64,000 nucleotides of DNA, taken from contig NZ_BMWD01000006.1 in assembly GCF_014651055.1 (NCBI RefSeq), positions 300,816 to 364,815 on the forward strand. Direction: 5' to 3'. Below the pieces are notes generated by a model. The model had not been told where the DNA came from. It saw only the letters and a program-made list of their open reading frames with translations, and did no database searches. This document shows positions 60,834 through 64,000 of the stretch, piece by piece; within the stretch, counting starts at the first letter, position 1, and every line of letters starts with the position of its first letter. The position numbers were made by a program, and so were the translations under genes. This stretch comes from Streptomyces fructofermentans (GTDB lineage: Bacteria > Actinomycetota > Actinomycetes > Streptomycetales > Streptomycetaceae).

Positions 60834-61748
60834 TCAGGAGGAGGTTCCGGCGTACTCCGCGAGGGCCTCGCGCACCGTCCGGTGGGCCACGGCGGCGAGC
60901 ACGGGGTTCGTGGTCCGGTACTCATGCCCCGCCGTCAGGCCGAAGTACAGGGCCCAGCCGCGCCCCCTGGCCCAGGTCGCGTCGTCCACGCCCGCCGCCG
61001 CGCGGAACAGCTCGCGGGTCCCGGGCGTGAACACGGCCCAGGCGGCGAGCACGTCTGCCGCCGGGTCGCCGACCCCCAGCCCGCCGAAGTCGATGACCGC
61101 GGAGAGCCGGCCGTTCCCGGTGAGCAGGTTCCCCGGGAGCAGGTCGCCGTGCAGCCAGACCGGGCGGCCGCTCCACCGGGGCAGCCGCAGGGCGTCCTCC
61201 CACGCGGCGGTCGCGACGCGCGCGTCCAGCGCGCCGTCCGCCGCCAGGCCGCGTACGGCGGCGCGCACGCCGGGGTCGTCGGTGAGGGGCCCGCCGCGCC
61301 ACGAGGGCGGCCCGCCCGTGGCGTCGGCCGCGCGCAGCGCGGAGACGAAGCCGCCCAGCCGGACCGCCGCGTCCGCGAGGCCGGCGGGCCCGGTGGGGGG
61401 CGCGTCCAGGACGGTTTCGCCGTCCAGCCAGCGGAACACCCCCCACGGCAGCCCGTACCCCTCACCGGGCGTGCCCGACGCGACGGGTACCGGCACCGGC
61501 AGCGGGAGGTGCGGGGCGATCAGGGGCAGCCAGCGCTGCTCCTTCGCGGCCTGGTCCGCCCCGCCGGGCCGCCGCGGCAGCCGTACGACGAGGTCGTCGC
61601 CGAGCCGGTACATGGCGTTGTCGGTCCCGGCGGAGGGCACGCGCACGACGGGCAGCCCGGCCCAGCGCGGGAACTGCGCCGCGACCAGCCGGGTCACCAG
61701 CGCCGCGTCGATGTCGAGTTCGTCGGGGTGCATCCTCGCGCCGGGCAT
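60834..61748 (-). CDS. Aminoglycoside phosphotransferase (APH) family kinase
   Basis: A 304-residue small-molecule kinase with the APH fold. The catalytic loop WLHGDLLPGNLL (H200, D202, N207) and the metal-binding VIDFGGLGVGDPAAD (D220) are intact. Close relatives in streptomycetes are metabolic or unknown kinases, so antibiotic resistance should not be assumed. ATG 61748 has GGAGG close upstream; ATG 61733 is an alternative. It is followed by a region with no gene for about 220 bp. Confidence 0.9.
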   Translation of the reverse strand: MPGARMHPDELDIDAALVTRLVAAQFPRWAGLPVVRVPSAGTDNAMYRLGDDLVVRLPRRPGGADQAAKEQRWLPLIAPHLPLPVPVPVASGTPGEGYGLPWGVFRWLDGETVLDAPPTGPAGLADAAVRLGGFVSALRAADATGGPPSWRGGPLTDDPGVRAAVRGLAADGALDARVATAAWEDALRLPRWSGRPVWLHGDLLPGNLLTGNGRLSAVIDFGGLGVGDPAADVLAAWAVFTPGTRELFRAAAGVDDATWARGRGWALYFGLTAGHEYRTTNPVLAAVAHRTVREALAEYAGTSS

Positions 61749-62115
61749 GATCCTCCGTGGGTGGTCGGGCGGCAGAGCGTAGCCACCGGGGCCGGGCCGC
61801 CTCCACGTGTTTTCCGCCCGGCGACGGCCCGGACCGACCCCGACGGCCGGGACCGACCCCGACGGCCGGGACCGACCCCGACGGCCGGGACCCGCCACGA
61901 CCGGCCCGGACCCACCGCGACCGGCCGGACTCCGACGGTCCCGACGGCCTCACGACCCCGACGGCCTCACGACCCCGACGGCCCGTATCCCGGCGCGGGT
62001 CGGCGCAGGCGGTGTGCGGGCGGCGCGGGTGCCGCAGGCCCACGGCGGCCCCCCAACGCCCCGACTCCGTCGCGGGATTCGAGGGCATGCGGCGTGAAGG
62101 GACCCGCCGCCGCGC
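61749..62115. repeat. Intergenic region with 19-bp and 17-bp tandem repeats
   Basis: Copies of GACGGCCGGGACCGACCCC start at 61842 and 61861, with one-change or partial copies at 61823 and 61880. Further on, GACGGCCTCACGACCCC occurs twice (about 61942-61977). These lie between two minus-strand genes. Several frames across them stay open, but only because of the repeats. No function is visible. Confidence 0.8.
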
Positions 62116-63789
62116 TCAGTTCACGGACACGGCCGACCAGGCGGCACCGACCGCCGCGTACACGGCGCTGTCCGCTCCGTACAGCTCCTCCGCCGCCTTC
62201 AGCGTGGCCGTCCGGGCTCCGGCGTACGTGGTGGAGGACGTCATGTGGACGGTCAGCGCGCGGTACCAGACGGCACCGAGCCGGTCCCTTCCGATGCCCG
62301 TCACCTCGGAGCCGTCGCAGGTCGTGCCGTTGTGGGCGACGCCGCCGATCGTCCTCGGGCCGCTCCCCTCCGCGAGGAGGTACGCGAAGTGGTCGGCCAC
62401 TCCCGAGGAGTGGTGGACGTCGAGACTCCGGACCGCCGGGCTCCAGCAGTCGGCCGAGGCGCCGTCCCTGGAGGGCCGGTCCATGTACCGCAGGGCGGAG
62501 CGGCCGAAGCCGGGCCTCACGACCTTCTCGCCGATCAGCCAGTCCCCGGGGTCCGAGGCGTTGTCCGCGTGGAATTCCACCAGCGTGCCGAAGATGTCGG
62601 AGGTCGCCTCGTTCAGCCCGCCGGACTCGCCCGAGTACGTCAGTGCCGCCGTCGCGGACGTCACGCCGTGGGACATCTCGTGCCCGGCCACGTCCAGGGA
62701 CACCAGCGGTCCGAAGGCCGTCCCGTCGCCGTCCCCGTACGTCATGCAGAAGCAGCCGTCGTCCCAGAAGGCGTTGTTGTAGCCGTTGCCGTAGTGCACG
62801 CGGTTGAACGACCCCTTGCCGTCGCCCGCGACACCCCTGCGACCGTGCTCGCCCTCGAAGTAGTCCCATGTGGCGCCGGTGCCGTACTGCGCGTCCACCG
62901 CCGCCGAGGCGCGGTCCCGCGCCGTCCCGGTGCCCCAGTGGTCGTCGGTGTCCGTGAGCACGGGCGCGGCGGCCCGCCCGAGGCAGATGACGAGGAGGCA
63001 GGTGTCCGTCCTGTTCGCGGTGTCGCCCGTGCGGGTGCTCCCCCTGGTGGGGTCGGCCAGCCGGTACCCGGAACCGGACGGGGCGGTCTCCAGCGGGACC
63101 CTGCCGCTGTAGAGGGAGCGGCCGTCGCCGCCCGCCGACGCGACGCCGTCCCAGGCGTCGATCTGCCGGCCGTCCAGCGCGTCGGTGACGACCACGCGGG
63201 CGACCGGGTTGCCGAGCGTGTCCTTGCCCGCGGCCTCGGTGCGCCAGGCGAGCCTCGGAGTGCCGTGCAGGGCGTCGACGACCAGCCGTGGTGCGGCGCT
63301 CACCGCGCGGAGCGTCTCGCCGGCGTTCGCGAGCCGCAGCGCGGCGCCGGCCAGGTCGGACGCCTCGGGGGCCGGCACCGAGGGCTCCACACCGGGCAGG
63401 GCGATCGGGCGGGTGGTGGCGCGGTCCGTGCCGAGGTGGTCGCCGCCCGGCCCCATGTGGAGGACGAAGTCCCCGCCCATGACGGGCAGTCGGCGGTACG
63501 TGCGGTCGTAGCGCACGTGGCGGGTGCCGTCCGCGTCGACGATCACGTCACGGACCCGCGTGTCCTGCGCCGACGTGAGGCCCAGGTCTGCGGCCCGCTC
63601 GGCGAGCACGGCCGCCGCGTCGCCGAGGACGGCCTCCCGGCCCGGCTCGTCGGCCGCGCGTGCTCCCGGCACGAGCACCCCCGCCAGCAGGGTGGTGGCC
63701 GCGGCCGACACGCCGACCGTAGCGAGGCGTGAACCCCGGACGTGGCGACCGCGCCGGCGTATCGGGTTCATCGGGCGCATGGGGTTCAT
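62116..63789 (-). CDS. Secreted M4 family metalloprotease (thermolysin-like)
   Basis: A 557-residue extracellular protease precursor. Signal peptide about 1-45 (RRRGRHVRGSR then a hydrophobic run to GARA); a long FTP/PepSY-type propeptide (about 50-215); a catalytic domain with HEMSH (370-374), the third ligand in GGLNEATSD (E394) and HHSSGVADHFAYLL. Four cysteines in LLVICLG and DDGCFCMTY may add disulphides. Unlike the protealysin-like enzyme at 14-15 kb it has the full secretory layout. ATG 63789 follows GAGGAG. Confidence 0.95.
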   Translation of the reverse strand: MNPMRPMNPIRRRGRHVRGSRLATVGVSAAATTLLAGVLVPGARAADEPGREAVLGDAAAVLAERAADLGLTSAQDTRVRDVIVDADGTRHVRYDRTYRRLPVMGGDFVLHMGPGGDHLGTDRATTRPIALPGVEPSVPAPEASDLAGAALRLANAGETLRAVSAAPRLVVDALHGTPRLAWRTEAAGKDTLGNPVARVVVTDALDGRQIDAWDGVASAGGDGRSLYSGRVPLETAPSGSGYRLADPTRGSTRTGDTANRTDTCLLVICLGRAAAPVLTDTDDHWGTGTARDRASAAVDAQYGTGATWDYFEGEHGRRGVAGDGKGSFNRVHYGNGYNNAFWDDGCFCMTYGDGDGTAFGPLVSLDVAGHEMSHGVTSATAALTYSGESGGLNEATSDIFGTLVEFHADNASDPGDWLIGEKVVRPGFGRSALRYMDRPSRDGASADCWSPAVRSLDVHHSSGVADHFAYLLAEGSGPRTIGGVAHNGTTCDGSEVTGIGRDRLGAVWYRALTVHMTSSTTYAGARTATLKAAEELYGADSAVYAAVGAAWSAVSVN

Positions 63790-63817
63790 CGGGCTCCTCG
63801 GGAAGTCGCGCGGAACG

Positions 63818-63945
63818 CGCGGTGGTGGGGGGACGCGAGGGGTGGGGGGACGGCCGTGCGCGGCGCGTCCGGGCGTGCGTGGGGGCGCGGCGGACCGCGT
63901 GGGGTGCCGCGGGGGTGTGGGGGCGGTGTGGGGGTGGGGTGGGTT
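63818..63945. other. G-run-rich region upstream of the M4 protease gene
   Basis: The plus strand has more than ten runs of four or more G, so the protease leader or template strand is C-rich and the other strand could form G-quadruplexes. Located 30-155 bp before the start codon, it must include or flank the promoter, which was not recognised. Confidence 0.6.
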
Positions 63946-63951
63946 CTACTG

Positions 63952-63989
63952 ATCCCCGCAACACCCTGTAGTTCAGGGGTTGCGGGGAT
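63952..63989. terminator. Long hairpin at the window edge
   Basis: ATCCCCGCAAC-A-CCCTG pairs with CAGGG-GTTGCGGGGAT around a TAGTT loop: a 16-bp stem with one bulged A. Followed by TATGGATTTCA. It looks like a bidirectional terminator for a gene beyond the right edge, or a leader element of the protease gene. Confidence 0.6.
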
Positions 63990-64000
63990 TATGGATTTCA

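Noticed and set aside
60834..61748. Aminoglycoside resistance gene
   Set aside because: The kinase has the APH fold only; no resistance-gene context or close similarity to known resistance enzymes could be seen.
63952..63989. Hairpin considered as an attachment site
   Set aside because: No second copy, integrase or tRNA gene is visible in the window.

Overview
The window is chromosomal DNA of a Streptomyces-like actinomycete. Evidence: very high GC in all three codon positions with G/C-rich wobble bases, many GTG starts, genes with a -10 box only 6-7 nt before the start codon (leaderless type), actinobacterial regulators (Zur, GlnR-type and SoxR-type sites, XRE-DUF5753/DUF397 pair, ROK repressor), sortase-linked surface proteins and long perfect-stem terminators. 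From memory, the gene order resembles the Streptomyces coelicolor core-chromosome segment around SCO2478 to SCO2532. No rRNA, tRNA, CRISPR, phage or insertion sequence was seen.

Layout. 0-5.5 kb: HIT protein, RNase Z, adenine-deaminase-like enzyme, MFS transporter, PfkB kinase. 5.6-12 kb: PhoH-YbeY-CBS membrane protein-YjbR operon, a cytidine deaminase fold without its zinc site, a small secreted protein, a stand-alone PII protein and Era. 12-17.4 kb: GH1 beta-glucosidase, an M4 protease of the protealysin type with its emfourin inhibitor, and leuA behind a leucine-rich leader peptide. 17.5-23.4 kb: TerB/zinc-ribbon protein, an MMPL exporter with a two-component system, and a phosphatase-like protein. 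23.5-28 kb: a cobalamin-riboswitch-controlled BtuFCD-type importer and an XRE/DUF397 pair. 28-35 kb: recO with a duplicated 5' end, uppS, the zur-znuBCA zinc operon with Zur-like boxes, and glyS. 35-40.6 kb: LysE-type exporter, aldo/keto reductase plus TetR regulator behind an elaborate palindromic operator, a zinc-finger mini-protein, an MFS pump and dusB. 40.6-46 kb: a 69-bp repeat array, two overlapping alpha-toroid glycosidases and a divergent ROK regulator. 46-49.5 kb: ppdK behind paired palindromes, and a tyrosinase relic. 49.5-60.6 kb: LAETG-anchored Excalibur protein, a DUF839 secreted protein, an SDR, the nitrite reductase operon (FAD protein-nirB-nirD) with a GlnR-type site, TauE/SafE permease, a class F sortase with a candidate substrate, and a flavin reductase under a SoxR box. 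60.8-64 kb: APH-family kinase and a secreted M4 protease.

How the parts work together. The window is mostly housekeeping with several compact sensor-effector modules: zinc (Zur/ZnuABC), cobalamin (riboswitch/Btu), nitrogen (GlnR site/NirBD, PII), leucine (leader peptide/leuA), redox-active compounds (SoxR box/flavin reductase), and sugars (ROK/glycosidases). No single large undescribed system is evident. The observations most worth following up are the 59-bp-offset duplication that puts recO behind a 20-codon upstream ORF, the nested TGACAGA operator, the paired TCGCTCA/TGAGCGA palindromes flanking a terminator before ppdK, the riboswitch that assigns a substrate to the importer, and the sortase F/substrate pair with an unusual sorting motif.
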